A stretch of DNA of 64,000 nt. Source: Dromaius novaehollandiae (lineage: Eukaryota > Chordata > Aves > Casuariiformes > Dromaiidae). The DNA lies in assembly GCF_036370855.1 (NCBI RefSeq), contig NC_088105.1, positions 7,817,619 through 7,881,618 on the forward strand. Reading direction: 5' to 3'. Below, one piece after another: positions 17,601-32,600 of the stretch (position 1 is its first letter; every line of letters begins with the position of its first letter). Made by a program: the position numbers and the translations under genes. A model generated the notes under the pieces. The model saw only the letters and a list, made by a program, of their open reading frames with translations. It did not search any database and had not been told where the DNA came from.

Positions 17601-20600
17601 CAGTTCCACTAGAGCTGATGTTAAACAGGTCATGGGAAACTGTTTCCACACCCTGGGAGAGGTAACGGTGCAAACAAGTTCTACGGAAACGCATGAACAC
17701 AGACGTCAGAGCCGCGGCTCGTCAGCCTGGTAGGCCTGCGCGCAAACGTCCGGGCAGCTGCCGTGGCCCCAGGTGGTGGTTAAGCCATCTGCTGAGCAGG
17801 GCACTGGGGGGGGGGGGAGTGCCTGATGTGACAGCCAGCAGTGCGAGAAGTGACAGGCGGCAGCGCACAGCTGGCTAAGGGGATGGGCAAGACACGGCCG
17901 AGCCTCACGGGTAATCGCAGGGGGCATCGCAGACCTTTTGGGGAGCGGAATCTCTCAAGGCCAACAGCACCTAGGTAAATACGTCAGTAATACCATGTAA
18001 GGCCACGATTGCCTAGATGACCATATCAGAAATACCAAATTTGGGAATGCATATTGCAAAACTGGGACCAAGTAAGCAGGGGCAAGTTGTTTATTTGAGA
18101 GGAGTCTGGGAAAGAGCACAAGGGTAGTGAAAAGGAGCGCTGAGAAGCGGGAAAAGGTTTGCAGATCACACCGTCAGTGCTCTCTGAGGGTACTCGCCAG
18201 ACGGTCCTGGAGCTGATCGCCACAGACTGTCTCAGGACAACAAACCAAGCCAGCTGTTCTGACCACGCCACGCATGTGAAGCCCATCTCCACAGGCAGTA
18301 GGACCGTGGGGGAGAGCTGCTTTCCCTTGCTAGCAGGGAAACACCGGTTCGGGGGGATCGAGCATGCTGGTATCACTATGTCGGTGCCCGTTCCCGGGCC
18401 CCAGGTAGCGGCACCTTCCCAGCCACTGCCTGACGCAGTCACCTCCTCTCCTTCGGCAGCTTACTGCAAAGTAGATGCACCAGGTCAAACAGCAAAAAAG
18501 GCAGCGCAAAAATAATGTGCAGCTTTCAAGTGTGCTAATTAGATGCTTGGGGCTCCAAACAATACATTTTCTTAGTTTAGGCAAGATTGGAGACTTGCAA
18601 AACAAAGTCTGAATAATTCTTCCTATCACTTAGCCTTTACATCAAACTGTCATCTATAAAATAGTAGAAACTGTTATGGGTTCCTCACCAGGGAAAACTC
18701 AAAAACCTTAGGAACTACTGAATGCATAACTGGCTATCAGCCTTCACATTAGCCCCTGGCCACGACAACTTCGGTGTCCTCTCTGAAACTCTTGCCCCTG
18801 ATCCAGCAACACTACTGCCCCTGGGGCACACACTGAAGAGGAATGTGGGGAGGAAAAAGACAAAGGAGAACAACAAGGGCTTTAAGCAAATTTCTCTTAA
18901 CCTACCAAATTCTCCTGCTGAAGAACCTTAGGACTGTGATACGTTCCCGCTATTTGGGTGGGAAAATCACTCTAAGAAGGGCTCACCAGGCCAGGATTTT
19001 CATGAGCCACACTGGTCAGGTCTGAAGTGTTTGTACAGAGGAAGAAACTAGCAGCCAGGCCTGCTCTTTGTCACCTTTTTCTCATCTAGCCTTCTCCCCT
19101 CAATCCCTAATTTTACTCAACAGCGATAAGAACTGTAACAGACCTGACTCAGTATAATGGATATTTTTTGTCTTGTTACAGGGCTTTGCTCTCCTTTTTG
19201 CTTTTGCCACATCTCAGCCGCTACTGCTATAAGGAGAGGGGAAGGGAGGAAGCAACAGGAAAAAAAAAAGAAAAAGCCAGAGAAAAGGACAGCTTTTGCA
19301 TCAACAAGAAAAAAAAATAAAAGAGAATGAGAGAATAAGAGAAACATAGAGGCAGTTCAGTTTCAGGAAAGACATCCCAAGGGCCGTACACTAGATTTTA
19401 TACAGATGATGATGGAGATGTCCACAAATGGCTAAGCTGCTGTTTGAGAACTACAGAAGTGCCGATGACAATTAAAGCCAGTTCAGCTTGCAAAGCTATT
19501 TTTCTCTGCTGGAATACAGATTGAATGTCTCCCTGCCTGCAAAACTTTCCTCTCATCCCCCAACATTTAGGGCTTTTAAATTTACAGAAGATTTATGAAA
19601 TCTGTGTCAACCCAGGCAAGTGAAGGATTTTTGGAATAATGTTCTGACTCAGATTAAAATAATCTATAAACCTTTTACACATCCAATGGAACTACTCTTC
19701 TTATTCTGTAAATTACATCTAGTTTATATCTGTATGACAGGAACATCAAAAAAATATATTTACCTGCCTTTTGTATCCATTTAAGATTTTTTCAAAAAAA
19801 AAAAAAAAAAGACATTTTAAAAATCCCATAAAACCTGGATTTACAAGCCCTCCATTATAGAAATTAAAGAAATCTGTTCATGATCCATCAACTTTAGAGT
19901 AAAAAACTACAAGGCTTCCATGCCACTCACTTCTAGATTAATGTTTTCAAAGCTTTTAACTCAGCTGTGCAATAGAACATTTCTTTCCATGTGATTTAAC
20001 TGTAAAAAAGCCTCCTAAATCAAAACAGTAATTGGAAACTTAAGTTTTAGTTGTTTCTGCTCTTTTTCTAACCGTACTTACTAATGGCTTAATAACATAC
20101 AATGACTTATGACTTTTATAACGGTGCCCACAATTTAGCAGAACAGTGCTATTTTCATGGATACAAAGTTCAGTCACATACTCAGGCCTCCAGATTCGCA
20201 GGACTTTTTGCTCCACTGAATTAAACATAGTTCTGATAGAAACAGATGAATTTTGTTGTAACAAGTACCTTGTCAAAACGAAATCGCAATTATACCGAAA
20301 TTAACTTAAATGCAGTTCCATATTCTAACTTACTCTCTAACGGATGCTGACCTGCGCTGGCTCTGTCCACCACTAAGACATGAATCCAGCACTGCTACAG
20401 GAAAGGGAGACTAACATCTCACCTCAAAACCAAACAGCTGAAAAGCCTTGTGTGGGTGCTAATGGCTCAGCTCCAATTTACTTTCTGTCCTTTCCCACTC
20501 TGCTGTAATAGTTGGTCATTAAAAATAAATAAATAAAAGGAACCGTGCTGAAGAAAATATCCCTGTTTCCCCCACCCTCATCTTTGTCAAAATCAAACTG

Positions 20601-23600
20601 GGAGATAAAGGCTGAGTTGGAAACAAGCACTATATTTTTTCAGAGTTGTTGAAAAAATGACTCCATAGGATACAGAAACAATGTCAATATTTTTTTTTAA
20701 ACAAAAAATGTTAATACAGTACATGCTACGGTCTTTCTGGAAACCCATTTAATGTGGTCAGTAATTGGCTTACCGATATATTTCTTGTGAAACACACTCA
20801 TAAAGCTCCTCAGCAGTAAATTTTATACTGTTATTTATCTAAAATAAAGAACAAAGAATTAACATACTGATTTACCAAGTACAATATATCAATTAAATTT
20901 ATACAGCTGGTATAACAATGTATTATCTAACAGAATCTCAAAGTTTAGACAATGGGAAAGAAAGTCATGCTATGTGGTATAAAAATCAAACAATACAAAA
21001 TTCAGCATCACTTCTGTATATAATCAGAAGCACAGATATCACTCCAACTTCATTTTTAAACAACTTCTGGACAAATATGTAAGACCCTCAATAAATCCTC
21101 CTTTCTCTCTCAATTTACCCTTATAATTCTATAGCAAACAAAATAATGTCCCACTTGCTGACATCTATAAATACAGCAACCCTATAGTACAGGTTCCAAA
21201 ATAATAAATACACGCTGTAAAGGAAAGGCCTGCAAATGTGAAATATGCAATATACTAAATGGAAAAATAACTCAATTCTACTACAAACATTCATTTCAAT
21301 CTTAAAAATCTTTCAACATAACCAAATTGAAACTTCATGAGTAACTGGTGATTTCCATTAATCTCTTTTTCCTCTCCGAACTACAGTCAACAGCTCTTCG
21401 TAAAGTACCTAGTGCAATGTACTCTCTCTCTCTCTAAAAAATGACTAGGTCAGTGATATTTTGGTGACTTCAGCTTCAAGGACTTTTACTCCCTGCAAAG
21501 AGTCATTCATAACGAATGAGTGCTCAGAAAGACACACAAGCAACTCATATGCTGTTAGAAATTCTGATGACTTTTGGTAGGTACAAATCGAAAAGTGCTT
21601 TTTCATTATGTCTGATGTCTAATAAATAAGATCAATTCCTAAAAATTCTAGCTTAATGGAAGTATGACAGATAACTTCGCAACTACTGTAGATAAAGAAA
21701 AACCCTTAGTAGTAAGCGTACCTGATAAAACATTAAAGAAAAATTCATACCTCATTGCTTATGAGGAAGTTATAGAGGGTCCAAATATCTTGGAAAGTAC
21801 TGTTTGGGGTCAGAATTCTGAAAAAGATACGATACATTTTTTTAAAGTAGGTGTTTAAGGACTCTATGAAAGAATTAAAAAAAAAGTAGTCAGAAAAAAA
21901 TCTAATTACTTTCTTTAAACAAAAAGTAAATTCTGATCTTTGAAGAATTTTCCCTCCATCCATCTCTTTCCACTCCTCTAAAAGAATGAAATGAGCTTAT
22001 CCTGTCTATGAGGACATTCTATGAAAGTTTTTCCTAATTAAAAATTCAACTGATGTTTTTATGAGCCATTTCTCTATATAAGCAGGAAGAAAACCACCAA
22101 TAACTAAAAGCTTTTTGTTTCACATAGCAAAGCCTCTTGTGTTAATGTGGAGCAATAGAAAATTGACACACAATACAAAACTTTCCCACACTAGTTAAAG
22201 CTGCACCCCATTCCCTCCAGTATTCTAACATGCAGCTTGAATTTTTTTTTTACATAACATTTTTGCTACTTCTAATAAAACCCAGCCAATTACACACACA
22301 AAATTGTGAAGTGAAATGAGGATTTAACAGCTGAATAGAGGTGGCTGTGTGAAGAGCCAAGTATCACACGAAATACTGGTATTTTATTCACTCATAGACT
22401 GTACACGGCAGCCAGCAACAGTTCAGTCTTTCCCAAAAATCCAGTCTTTGCTCAATGCATTGCAGAGATACCAAGTGCAAAAGAAAGCGTTAGCTTTGGT
22501 CTCTCCATACAACATTGCAAGGTTATGAGAGATGTAAGCCCTTTTCCATAAATCCCCCAAATGATCCAATAAGGAAGCAATTCTCTCAAAAAATAATTCT
22601 CCTATCTATTTAAGCAGATATAACTCACTTATACCTCAGTGTAACTTCATTTGCATTCACTAGGGAAAAAAAGTGAGCATTCTTACATTATATTAAACAC
22701 CAAGTAACACTTTAAATATATTAAGAAAATGTGATAAAATTCTGCCTATGTTAAGTTCTAAGTGTCTAAATAGATTAAGAAAATGACTGACTTTGAGAAA
22801 AAAAAATCTGCTTTTTTGGGAAGCTCTATTTACTTTCCCATGGGAAAGTACCCAAATTCTCTCCTCCCCTCCCCCACCTTGCAATTGTAAGCCTTTGTAA
22901 ATGAAGTAATTAGGAATTGAAAAAACAGAAAAACAGAATCAGTTAAAAATCCTAGTTAAAAAAGGCAACATATTTTAAATAGGCTGGAAGATGGTGATAA
23001 ATCTTAAATTTTATCATAACTCGCAAGTTGGATGCTTTACTTTCATTTTTACTTGATTTTACACAGAAATTATCACAGTTAACACAAATTAATCACATAC
23101 TCTTTCTCCCTTCCTAAGATGCACCCTGATTATTTTTTCCAAAATAAAAATAAAAGCTCAATCCGCTGAGTAAAAGTCATCAAGAGAATCAATTGGCTCT
23201 AATTCTCCTAAAGATCCCTCAAATCTTCAGCTGCTACCTCAGTGAGAAAGCTATCAACTTTGACAGCACAAAAACCCAGCGCAGACAACTTGGCAAACGT
23301 CCTGGTAAGCGCTGGAAGCCTTGGCAACATGAACCGCATGGCGGCTGCAGTTCCCACTGGCTGGGTACACGTAGCCACCAGCCAGCAACCCTGTCCACAC
23401 GGGACAATATATCAGCTTTAGCTCTCCCATCAGTCATCTACAACATCAATAAACTCGTATACCAAAGCCTGGGAAAGTGGGATTTCTGTTGTTGATGGGT
23501 CTTGTACTATTCTGCCTTCTATTTTATGCCAAAAGGAGCAAAACTTGTGTATCTAGCAGCTGTTTTCATAAAACAGAACACAGAATTGTATAAAACGTAT

Positions 23601-26600
23601 GAAAGGTAAAATATTACTAATAACTTGACCGAATGTCATTATACACTGTCACATGATGCGGAAGGGCAAAACATGTCCATCAGTATATCTTTCCTGGGCG
23701 TTGGACACGTGTGTTGCCACAGTTGAACCGCCACCAGCCAGGCAAGTTTTTCTGTAGGAAAGATGGAGGGTGGGGGGAAAGAGCAGTGGGCTGGAGGAAG
23801 AACAGCTGTAATAATTACGGGCTTCTGGGTTTTACGGAAGAAAAAAGAAACAGAAGCTACTAAAAGGTGAAGGAAGAGACTGAGAAGAGAGTGGAAGGCA
23901 GGACACAACTGTGCTCCCCTTCCCTCGGACCACACTGCGTCTCTGCATGACTGTTTCTGTTTGCCTGATTTCTATCTTCCCAACCCCCCGGACAGAGAAG
24001 TGGCTACGAACTTAAAATTTGTCTTTACCTCTCTTAGGAAGATGACATGTAAAGAAAACCAGTTTCAAAGTCATTTTTAAAGCAACATTAGACCTTATTT
24101 CCAAGTTCATTTTTGGATCTCTAGTTTTGAGCACAGCTTTTAAAAAATCCCACTCTTGATTAACATGAAAGTGGCCAACACTCCACCCACATTTCCTTTT
24201 CCTCAAGCAACTTTATCACATGTTGTATTTGATCCTTTCCCATTGAAAGGAAAACTTTTGAATAGTTACTAGGGAAAGTAAACAATTTATATATTAAAAT
24301 TTCTGAACCTTGACACTAGTTAGGATGCTACAGCCTTAAGGGTGATTCCACTGAAGTTTCCCAGACGAGGCACTGAACAAGGCAACTCTCACTACTCCTT
24401 GTACTAAGTTTTTGCGAGGACATCAAACTGGAAACCGTACTTACTTTTGTACTGGTGACCAAAGCATATTAGCAAGCTGCTAACATTATCAGCTTAGCTC
24501 ACTATAAGTTACTAGACCCCAGGTGAGTGTAGAAACTGGCTGGGCTCCCAGTTCTTTGAAAATTTGAAGTAAAATGTGTAAACAAGCATATACGTAACTT
24601 AACGTTAAATTCTGTAACTTATTTTACAGAGGTGGACTGTCATAATATATGAAGTCTAAGAATTGGCTCAATGCATTACAGTATCTTCAAATAAAAGACA
24701 TTTGTTGTTTTCAATGAACAAACATTGTTACATGAAGTTCTCAAAAGAATCTGGTGAGAGAAGAACTTATGTATTAACTTCCCCCACAAATTCTTGACAG
24801 GTCAGCATTCACTGCAAAATGGTTATTATTGTTTTCAACTAAATACGAACTGGAATACGAGTTCCAACCTTGGAATACGTTTTTTTTTCTTTGTAGAAAA
24901 ATCTAAAGCACTTCTGTCAGCAGGGCAATTATTTCACACTACTGTCAACTGCTTTTAATAATTTTATGTTCCTTTCATCTCCTGTAGCCACCATTCTGCT
25001 TTAAGAGAAACTTTAAGAGGAGATGTACTGGTAGAAACCTGAAAATGTTTGCAAGCATATTCACTCTTAAAGCAAGTTGATCTCATTTTCAAAGTTTCTC
25101 TATGGAAAAAAATGCTTCAGCTACAGAAGTAGTTCTACAAAGCAACCTCTCAGTCAGTAACACATGAAGCAAGTGGGCTCTTATGTAAAAGTATTCTACA
25201 TAGCAATCTGGATCTCAGCGTTATGACCACTGCAATATTTATCTACTGCTTTTTTTTTTCCCTCTGCCAACATTACATCAAAAGTATTTCAGAAGTGAAG
25301 GGTGGAAATCCACCAAATCACACTACCATTCCCATCAGCACAGCTATGCAAAACAAACTACGAATGACCCTGTGCTATGCACTTCAACTTTTAATTACTC
25401 CAGACTTCACGCTTTGAGCGGGCGGTGGCAAGGATGCTGGGTGACATAAGGGTTGGATTGCCACTAAAATACAACTTGTTCTGGGATGAAGCTATAAACT
25501 AGAATATGGCTCTGTGCAATGTTCTAAAAATATCTAGGACACCAGGCTATTCCGCAGAACAGCATGTTTCAGTAAGGACAAGGCAACCCAGTAGGGACAC
25601 CAGCAATGGAACGGAGGTTAGTTATTGCTCTTGGGGGAGAGGGGAGAAAGGAGAGAACCAGGCTCAATGATTTATATCTGTTTGGAGTACCATCACCTCT
25701 TCTTCGTCTGTCTTCAGTGTTCATGAGTCCTATGTAATATCTGAGATACACTAAAACAAGTGCACACTACAGATAGCTTCTTAAGGTTGGAATAAATACA
25801 AACATGCATATATATATATATATATACACACTGTTGCAAAGTAAATATGATGTGCTTTGTGATGCTGACTTGAACTTGGGCAATGTCAAATTCAAACACT
25901 ATGAAGTTTCACAGTTGCACACGACAATTAGGTAGAATAACCTAATAAAGGGTGGCACAGATGCCTTACATCTCCTTGAACACAAGAGAATCAATAGTAT
26001 TTCCAGATATCTTTAACTTCTGCTCCCTGTTTCACAGAGAAGAGGACACCTCAAGCATACTGTATTTTCTGTTTTTAACAAGGCAATGATCAGAAGAACT
26101 TGCATTCTTGTTACAAGGCTAAGATGGTCAATGCACAGGAGTCACTGGTTTGAGAGCGCTGTAAAATTCTTATCAGGACCAAGAAAATAAACAAGTCTTT
26201 AGAGCTACTGAAATTTAGAGAGTCATGCTCCTTTGGTTACTTCCACCCTGTAGGCTAAGAGATTCTTCAGGTCCCACACAAGATCCAACCCCTTCCACCT
26301 CGTTAGCCAGAGGACTTCCCCAACCACTCAGAACATTTATTCACCTAATGAATAGATGATGAGTGACAGAGCAAATGCATACATAGAGTATGATAAGATA
26401 ATCAGGAATGGAAGTAGATAGGAAATGGCCTAACATGTTTCCTTGCTTGCAGATATAGAAGAACCGGGAAACGAGCAAATCCTATTCAGAAAGGATCAGA
26501 AACTTAACAAATAGCCGAGAGAAAGTAACCTGGCACTGAAAGCAGGTCAGCCTGCCAGCCACTCATGAACACTAAAATACTGGGCAATGACAAGTAAAGC

Positions 26601-29600
26601 ACATGGATACAAAGTCATATGAGACTATGCAGCAATCCCTCTCAAATCCGGCCAAATCCCCGTAACTCTTTCAAATCTCCGTACTTGTTACATACTGAGC
26701 CATTCCTCTTTAGGCCTTCTCTGTAATAGCCTGTGGCATAAAACGGATGAAACTGTCATAAAGCATTAACCAATTTGATGAATCCATGGGCTTAATCAGA
26801 AGGACACATGATTTAATTGTATATAAGTCAACCCATTAAGAACCCTGTTCAACCGTAAGCTCAGACGATCAGGGAAAAAAAAATTTGAGAAATAGAAAAT
26901 AAAGCCTGCACGAGGCTTAAAATCTTGATAATTTAACAATTCTTCATGACACTGTGCTGGAATGAGGGACTCTGGCAGGTGTTTTTATAATGATCAGCAC
27001 ATTTTTGGGAGTTTTGTTCAACATCTGTCCACTGGGAAATTACTCATATTTTTCCCCCAAATAAGAAGTTAAGATCATGCTTGCTTCTACAGGAGAAGAA
27101 CTTCAGATGCCAGATCCTAGTGCCACTTTGGCAAGATGCCTATTCTGCAGCTTTACAAGGTCAAAAAGGACCATGGCTTTTACGAGACTAATTCATTTAT
27201 TTCTAGGGAGCCCTAAGAACTTCTTTGCTTTTTAGGCTGGATTACAGGCAATGAGGCTTAAGCAACAGTATTCCCTCTGCCCCACACAACGTTAAGTATT
27301 GGCCAATTTCAACTGTATCTTACAGAGAGAGGTCTTGAAATATTTTGGTTTCTTACAGCTGTCATTAGAACAGGCAGCTGGGTAAAGGACCACATCCAGA
27401 CCTGCTGATGCAGCAGGCTGCAGCTAAGTTCAAATGAAATAGGAGACTGCAAAGAATCCACACAGGAAAGAAAATGCTGCAACTGGAAGAAAAGCTTTGA
27501 TCAGATATTTCACATTTTCAGCTATATCGGACACGATGATTAAACTTCAAGACAACGCTCCTTAAAAAAAGATGAGCTTTGTAAATGCTGCTACTGATGC
27601 AAAGCTATTTTTTCTTAGTCAGTACAGGGATGTTTCCATGTTAGTGCTGACCTCTAGAGAGGGAGAAATTTCTCTGTACGGTCCCTCTCTCCAAGATGGC
27701 TGTTCAGACCTTCATCCGCCTATAATCCTGCTCTCAGCTGTGCCCATCTGACTGTGCAGCGTCATACTCCAAAATGGATTAGGGATCAGAGGTCAAAAAA
27801 AATCTCCTCTCCTCACTCCAAAAGCAGAGTTTTGTAAATTATGCAAATTCTGTTCTGCATCTTGTTTAAAGGGCACCTGCACAAATGACACAAATTGAGG
27901 CAGTAATAAGCTGGGGCAGTGCTGTTAGCCAGATCTGCCACTAACACTGGGAATATGGAACCATGCCCCTGGTTTGTATAAAACCTTTAAATGCGGTATT
28001 TCCAACATCTATTTCTTATTCAGACCAGTTCTGCTTATCTTGGAGGTCTGCACAAAGCCCAGCACCCCAAGGCTGAAATTTGCATTGAAAGTAATTTATC
28101 TGTTCTTCTTCAGTGGTTAAGAATATTTTAGGCTTAAACTGAATTTAAAAAACCAAAACACCCCCAAGCCCACAGTGGTAGGAAAGGAAAATGATATTTT
28201 TTGAACTGGAAATTATTCTTCCCTTTACTTCTAGAAGGAGACAGCTATGCAGGACGATTGAAATGTAAAGCTCTTACTTTAGAGACTTTTGGATAGAAAT
28301 GATTAAATGACTCAGCAGTCTAAAGCAAGACAGACAATCTGCTAACTGGATACTAAGCAGAAGAAATCTTGACTTCAGTTGACCAGCCAAATAGAGCAGA
28401 ATCAGTTGTGCTATAATTACAGAATTCCCAAGCTGTTTTTAAATTAGTTAATCACAAAACATTAATTCAGTTATCAATGCTATAGAATAAAGCATAAGCA
28501 TAACATTTCTGAGAAGATCTTAAAAATTATTATATTTCTGAATTTAAAATGTTTGTGAAGTCCTCCTTCAAGTCAGTGCTTCCCAAATCAATAGCATTAG
28601 AAATTTATTAAGTACAAATTCCATTTAGATATATATTAGAAAAGCAGAATATTAGCTTACTTACTACAGTAGGTAACCTATAAATATTTTATACCTGACC
28701 ATATATGATTATAAATGTTTAGGAGTATTTAACAGTATTTGCTGTAAATTGTGAGCTATATTAAACTGGTGTGAAAACAAAATTTTTTACTAGTCTAGGA
28801 ACAAAATTTTTATTTAGTGTACTAATTAAAAAAAAAAAAATCAGACTGAAACAACTATATTACTTCACCGAAGACTAGACTTTTTTTTTTAATTCCTTAC
28901 CTAAAGTAACTTAGGCAGGAAACATGAAGGCAGTAAATCTCCCACGTAAAATTCCCTGAAGGTGCATATAAACTCTTAAATCAGAAGTTATACTCAGCCA
29001 AAAGAAACTTCTGGCTTATATAAACCCCTACAGATATATTAAATGCTGCTGATGAAGCTTTCTTATCCTTTCAAAGGCTAATGCTAACATTCCCATCAAA
29101 ATATTAAGAGGAAGATTTAACAGCAAAAAGGCAAAAGAAGTATATTTCAGAAGACTGATCACAAAAAGCTGTAAGTACAATAAGTACAATTTTCTATTAG
29201 CATGGGTGCGCACCTCAATTTCAACATATGCATTAGCAATTTTGCTCCAAATTCACTTTTTTTTTTTTTTTTAAACAGCATACAGGGGGAGATACTCTCG
29301 CAAATACTATTAGCCATTACGTCTAATATGTTTGCAGTAATTTATCAAGATGTGAAAAGAGAATAAAAAAGAATAAGCAAGTCAGTGAAAGAAATTAAAA
29401 CAACTTTTGGTAATTAATGCCCCCTCTCTGCCATTTCCTTGTACTGGCTGAAGAGAGAAACACATCCTGCACAAGGATATCATGCAACTTAAGTACAGTC
29501 AAGTGTATTGCAAGTGTATATGTGTCCCCCAGCAGTGATATCCTCAAAGATATTCTGTGCTTAGAACTAGATCCGTAGGCATTAATTATCTGTGATAACT

Positions 29601-32600
29601 ACTTAAACTTTTATTCTCTCTAAATATGGAGGGGCCCAAATATCTTCCAGCAGAATCAGCAGCATAATTTCTACAAATGTTCGTGAAAGCAAGACTTGGC
29701 ACAAACCTGAAATCCCCTAGCTGTAGATATATTTCTGCTGCCTCAAAGAGCTATTTGAAAACCAGCAACATATTTTTAAAGATCAGCACCTAAGCTAGAG
29801 CAACTCGTTAATCAGTTCCAAATAATACACAACACAAATACAAGTGTAAACCATCACTGAAATCTATCAGAAATATTATCCAATGCACAACTATTTAAAA
29901 ATATTTTAGTTGTATAAAACAGCTTATATAGAGCACACCACTTTAGAATACATGAAGGAGGCTGACAAATTTTCCAAAGCAGTCAAACCCCATTTCTCCT
30001 TTCCAGTCTTTGGAGCTTTATAAATATATTTAATACAACTGCTTTAAAATGTAAAGTCAGAGAAATATTCAGACAAATTTCAAGAAATTTAGCAATACAA
30101 ATAGACCCAGCACTAATTTTTGGTAGTGTTGCATGCCTAAGAAACATTTCTTGGCTTTACAATTTCACTTGAAGTATAAATTTCAGAGGTTTAATGACTT
30201 TTGTTCATTGATAGTGTAATAGACATGAAGAGACAAAATACCCACTGCTGTTAAAGGCATGAAATAACCATTTCTTAGTCACTCTGAGTGAGCAAATCTC
30301 ATGAACACGTTGATACAACAATAGCTGCCAGAGTCGCTGTACTTGAGGAAACAACTATGAAATAACACATATTTGTTTATCCACAGTTGCTAACCATACT
30401 AGCTGTTGTCTTCATTTCGGAGCTGAAGTACTGCAAAACATTTATAACATGCAATACTGTGCAGTGTAAGTATTCTGCTGCTACCAATTTTGTTACAGGA
30501 AGAAGCCAAGACGAAACTAAAAATCTGTATGCTATGACAACAGCTTCAAAAACAGGGTAAAAAGCAAAGGTCTTTTACTACGAGATCTTCCATGAAACCC
30601 CTCTCCCTCCTATGTTTTTATTTTTTAAAGATCTATATTTCTCACAAACAAGCTTGTTCTGGTCATCAAGGCAGTTTGAACAGCTGTAGTAGTGCCACAG
30701 AATTAATTTGTTTATGAGCAAGTCTAGCATTATACATTTATCTCCAAAACGTGATTGTGCTTTTCTAACGGTTGTTTTTAACGATCTGAAAGTCTGAATT
30801 TTTATTGCAGCTGAACTTTCAATGCAACTGATTTGTAGAATTTCTAAACTCTTTCACAATACAATTCATCTCTGCTCTAGACAGCAAGGAACAGAAGCTA
30901 ACATAGAAAACATTTACATTTTAATCACAAAAAAGCTGTATTATCCCCAAAGAGTCAAACTAGGACTTTTTCACTACTTTTTCTCCAGATGCCTGTCTTT
31001 TTCTGCAATCACACCATTAGGTTAACCATAAAAATGCAACACACTGAAAAGCATCTTTTCAAAAATTAAGTAAAATACATATACTCTAAGCATAACCTTA
31101 GAAAGGCTGAACAACCCAGGTAAAATGAGCCTATCTCACTTTGCAAACTTCAGACTTTTTGTTCTGATACTGTGTATTGTGCCCTACAGTGATTTATAAA
31201 TAAATATAGCTTCTGACTGTTTTTGGAAAACCTACTCAGAAGTTTCCAACTAATTTGAATAACTACACTCAGAATTAAAACAAAAGATTATCAGTTAGTG
31301 TCCCTGAATTTCTTGCTCCACGATGCCCCCTACTGCAAATTTGCAGAACGAACTCAGAGCGAACATTTCTAAATGAAACCTTTAAAGAAAGTCACTCCGC
31401 TCAGAAAACCATCCTAGATGTATAAATAGTCTACTTCAGTTCAGTGGTATACAAGAAAATTTTTAAGTGTATGAAATCGAAACTGTTCCATAAATGCCAT
31501 TGAGTGTCAAGGTAATCACGAGGAAGAGAAAACAGCCTCTCTTCATTTCAAATACAGTCAAATGACAAAATCTGTTTACCTTTGCTACAAATATTCTAAT
31601 GGCTGTGATCAAGTGTATCTTTTGTAAAAACAGATTGGAATGGTAAACCTTTTTATTTTTACAGTGTTCTCCCATTAGGGGAAATATTATAAATAAGCAT
31701 TTTTCATTAAAAAGTCTTTTGTTGTAGTCACACAAAGGTTTTTTTTTTTTTTTTTTTTAAAGACATCTCTGTAACATAGAAATAACTGTATCATGAAACA
31801 CCATATTCTTATTAAATTGCTGTCCCCCCCCATACCAGAAATCCTGTGGTATCTGTTGGGTGTAAGAACTTTAGGACTGGAATGAAAAGAGCTAAGCCTA
31901 GGAAAAAAGAACAACCTCCAGTTCCGAATGAAGAATAGTTTAAGTTCAAGTGAAAGAGCCCCAGTTCCCTGTTCCAGACTTGTGACATGCCAGACAAGTC
32001 AGATCTCACGCTTCAAAATGGAGACAACAGTACTTTTGTACCTGGCAGCACTGTTCTGATAGTTAGCTTAACAACTGTGATCCTTCAGAAAAGACTGTAA
32101 CGACCATAACTATGTACTGATAATTTCAAGTTTAGAAGTTCATTACTATATAAGTAATATGAAGGATGATAGAAAAGTCACTTTTTCAAAGAATTAAATG
32201 CTTATTTATTAGATAACCTCTAATAGAGCTATAATGGTCTATAATAGAAGTGTATATCTCTACAGTTACTTAAAAGGCAGGCTGTTAACATATAGGGCAA
32301 GCCAAATAATTTGGATGCATCTTCTTCACAGTTTTCTAACCCATGTTTGTCAGTATGATGCAAAAAGTAGTGTGCAAAGTGACTTTTTTTTCCAAATCAT
32401 GTAACTCCAGCCACTCAGATTCAGTCTTTAACACTTTAGGATGGCTCCTGACAGATACAGGAACTTCAACCGCAATTACAAACCAGTTCCTACAAACACT
32501 CATTGACGTCAACGGAAACCGAGGGAACTCTACAATCACAAGAGCAAAGTCAAAGACAATTCAGAGCCTTCTTCTGGAGCTGTTTCCTCATGGAATTTAG

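Noticed and set aside
23193-23935. ORFs of about 100 codons on opposite strands in the large SWT1 intron
   Set aside because: No splice context, no recognised family and no shared frame with SWT1; lengths are within chance for this many bases.
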